DNA of 64,000 nucleotides from Streptomyces longhuiensis. GTDB lineage: Bacteria; Actinomycetota; Actinomycetes; Streptomycetales; Streptomycetaceae. Below are positions 62,449-64,000 of this stretch, one piece after another. The notes under the pieces are model-generated. The model was given only the letters and a program-made list of their open reading frames with translations, did not search any database and was not told the DNA's origin. Positions within the stretch are counted from its first letter, which is position 1, and the number at the start of each line of letters is the position of its first letter. The DNA lies in assembly GCF_020616555.1 (NCBI RefSeq), contig NZ_CP085173.1, positions 1,736,001-1,800,000 on the forward strand. The letters are read 5' to 3'. Position numbers and translations under genes: made by a program.

Positions 62449-63739
62449 CCTCCGGATCGTCGTCGACCGACGGCGCGGCCGAGGACGCGGCCGCCGCTGC
62501 CGGCCGGTCCAGACGGCTCAGGACGCGACCCGCCATCGGATACGTCCTGACGATCTCGCCCAGCGTCGTCGAACCGCGGGTGATGCGGGCGAACGCCTTC
62601 CACGCGGGCCGGAACCCGGTGATCGCCGCGTGCAGCACCCCGGGCCTGCGCTCGAAGACCGTCAGCATCCGCTTGCCGACGCTCATCTCGACACCGAGGC
62701 CCGCCTTGACCGCGAACGCGTAGTTCAGAGCCTGCCGGCGCGCGTCCACCGCGTCGTGCGCCTCGGAGACGCGGACCGCCCACTCCCCCGCGAGGCGACC
62801 GGAGCGCAACGCGAACGAGATGCCCTCGCGGGTCCACGGTTCGAGAAGCCCCGCCGCGTCACCACAGACGAGTACACGGCCGCGCGAGAGCGGCGAGTCG
62901 TCGGCGCGGCAGCGCGTCAGATGGCCGGAGGAGACCGACGGTTCGAAGCCGGCGAGGCCGAGCCGGGCGATGAAGTCCTCCAAGTACCGCTTCGTGGCGG
63001 CGCCCTCGCCCCGCGCCGAGATCACTCCGACGGTCAGGGTGTCCCCCTTGGGGAAGACCCAGCCGTAACTCCCGGGCATCGGGCCCCAGTCGATGAGGAC
63101 GCGGCCCTTCCAGTCCTCGGCGACCGTCTCGGGCACGGGGATCTCCGCCTCGAGGCCGAGGTCGACCTGGTCGAGCTTCACCCCGACATGAGCCCCTATG
63201 CGGCTGGCGCTGCCGTCCGCCCCCACGACGGCGCGGGCCAGGATCGTTTCGCCACCCTGGAGGATCACGGCGACCGTGCGACGGTCGGGCACGGCCGAGC
63301 CGTGCTGCTCGACCCGCGAGACCGTCGCCCCCGTGCGCAGTTCGGCGCCCGCCTTCTGGGCGTGCTCGACGAGCTGGTGGTCGAAGTCGGCGCGGTTCAC
63401 CAGGCCGAAGAGCATGTGGCGGGAGCGCCGGGTGCGGGTGAACTTCCCGTCGAGGGAGAACGTCACCGCGTCGATCCGGTCCCGGAACGGCAGCTCGAAC
63501 CCCGGAGGGAGCGCGTCCCTGGAGGGGCCGATGATGCCGCCGCCGCATGTCTTGTACCGGGGCAGTTCCGCCTTCTCCAGAAGGAGGACGCTGCGTCCGG
63601 CGACCGCTGCCGCATAGGCGGCGGAGGCGCCCGCGGGGCCGGCGCCCACAATGACGACGTCCCACACCTGCCCGCCGCCACCGGCGTCCGCCGCGTGCTC
63701 GCCCGTACCGTTGCCGCCCGCCGAGTTCTCGCTGCTCAC
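62432..63739 (-). CDS. Geranylgeranyl reductase-family FAD protein
   Basis: The 435-residue flavoprotein has VVIVGAGPAGASAAYAAA, TCGGGIIGPSRDALPPG, the central VGADGSASRIGA and CGDAAGLLEPWTREGISFALRSGR. Members reduce isoprenoid double bonds, in actinobacteria usually the side chain of menaquinone or other prenyl lipids. The start is GTG 63739. No menaquinone or nuo genes are visible in the window. Confidence 0.87.
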   Translation of the reverse strand: MSSENSAGGNGTGEHAADAGGGGQVWDVVIVGAGPAGASAAYAAAVAGRSVLLLEKAELPRYKTCGGGIIGPSRDALPPGFELPFRDRIDAVTFSLDGKFTRTRRSRHMLFGLVNRADFDHQLVEHAQKAGAELRTGATVSRVEQHGSAVPDRRTVAVILQGGETILARAVVGADGSASRIGAHVGVKLDQVDLGLEAEIPVPETVAEDWKGRVLIDWGPMPGSYGWVFPKGDTLTVGVISARGEGAATKRYLEDFIARLGLAGFEPSVSSGHLTRCRADDSPLSRGRVLVCGDAAGLLEPWTREGISFALRSGRLAGEWAVRVSEAHDAVDARRQALNYAFAVKAGLGVEMSVGKRMLTVFERRPGVLHAAITGFRPAWKAFARITRGSTTLGEIVRTYPMAGRVLSRLDRPAAAAASSAAPSVDDDPEATSRP

Positions 63740-63950
63740 GATGGTCTACTGCTCCCGATCCAGCCGCCTGCCGCACCTTTCCCAGGCATCCTACGGCGGT
63801 GTCCCGCCAACCCCCTGTGGGAGGATCGGCGCTGCATGCCCTGTGCACGAAACGCTCACGCACACCAGCCGACGGCGGACCCGCACGGACGCGTGCGAAA
63901 GCCGCATACGTATACACACGTGCAACGTCGCACCTACGAGGAGCGTTCCC

Positions 63951-64000
63951 ATGTCACCGAATCCGATCGCCGAGACCGTCGCCTCGCTCATGCCCGGGGC
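63951..64000 (+). CDS. Probable M20 dipeptidase, first codons only
   Basis: GAGGAG lies 7 nt before the ATG at 63951. The visible MSPNPIAETVASLMPG resembles the N-terminus of Streptomyces M20 dipeptidases, which begin MSxNPIADTVASLMPRAKEEL. Only 16 residues are in the window, so the call is provisional. Confidence 0.5.
   Translation, partial: MSPNPIAETVASLMPG

Overview
The window is a high-GC actinomycete chromosome segment, almost certainly from Streptomyces. The strongest marker is a complete or nearly complete whiE-type spore-pigment gene set at the left edge. Other markers are GTG and TTG starts, SCO-type conserved proteins, many stop-start overlaps, mycothiol- and deazaflavin-type enzymes, a class F sortase and PucR, ROK, DeoR and TetR regulators. 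No rRNA, tRNA, CRISPR array, transposase or integrase was recognised. All functions are read from motifs and general family knowledge; no database search was run.

Layout. 1-7.2 kb: whiE-type type II polyketide locus. Seven genes on the minus strand (ORFI to ORFVII; ORFVII runs off the left edge) diverge from the FAD hydroxylase ORFVIII. 7.3-9.3 kb: a class F sortase and a repeat-built, sortase-anchored surface protein, with tandem DNA repeats between and around them. 10-24 kb: mostly chromosomal housekeeping and accessory genes: MHS-type transporter, PucR/GAF regulator with a 3-hydroxybutyrate-dehydrogenase-like SDR, NUDIX, apolipoprotein N-acyltransferase, O-antigen-ligase-like protein, PH-domain protein, atypical MurI relative, HpnB-like glycosyltransferase, TerD-family protein and MOSC protein. 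24-29 kb: a beta-helix/AAA+ ATPase fusion converges on a multi-spanning membrane hydrolase. 29-39 kb: DeoR regulator, SRPBCC protein, Cds1-like PLP enzyme with an operator-rich promoter, anti-sigma-like ATPase, SHOCT/ABC/FtsX operon with a divergent TetR, and a DUF4865-phosphotriesterase pair.

39-49 kb is the most interesting region. Two divergent operons flank a PucR regulator: carbamate kinase-formamidase-amidohydrolase-DUF1097 on the minus strand, and FdrA-DUF1116-DUF2877 on the plus strand. FdrA/DUF1116/DUF2877 are the three components of the E. coli oxamic transcarbamylase (AllFGH). With carbamate kinase they should convert a carbamoylated intermediate to carbamoyl phosphate and then ATP, CO2 and NH3. 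The amidase and amidohydrolase suggest a ureido or cyclic-amide substrate, not a plain copy of the E. coli allantoin pathway.

49-54.5 kb: ROK regulator, AlkB, and an amino-sugar-type set (class II aldolase, SIS isomerase, divergent DeoR regulator). 54.7-62.4 kb: exporters, MarR regulator, a NarL-type two-component pair, and a TetR/deazaflavin-oxidoreductase divergent pair with an unusual repeat array. 62.4-64 kb: a geranylgeranyl-reductase-family flavoprotein and the first codons of a probable M20 dipeptidase.

A recurrent property is short tandem repeats with regular periods (7, 10, 19, 20-21, 24, about 33, 36 and 210 bp) in gaps and in a few coding regions, plus many clean inverted repeats next to regulator genes.
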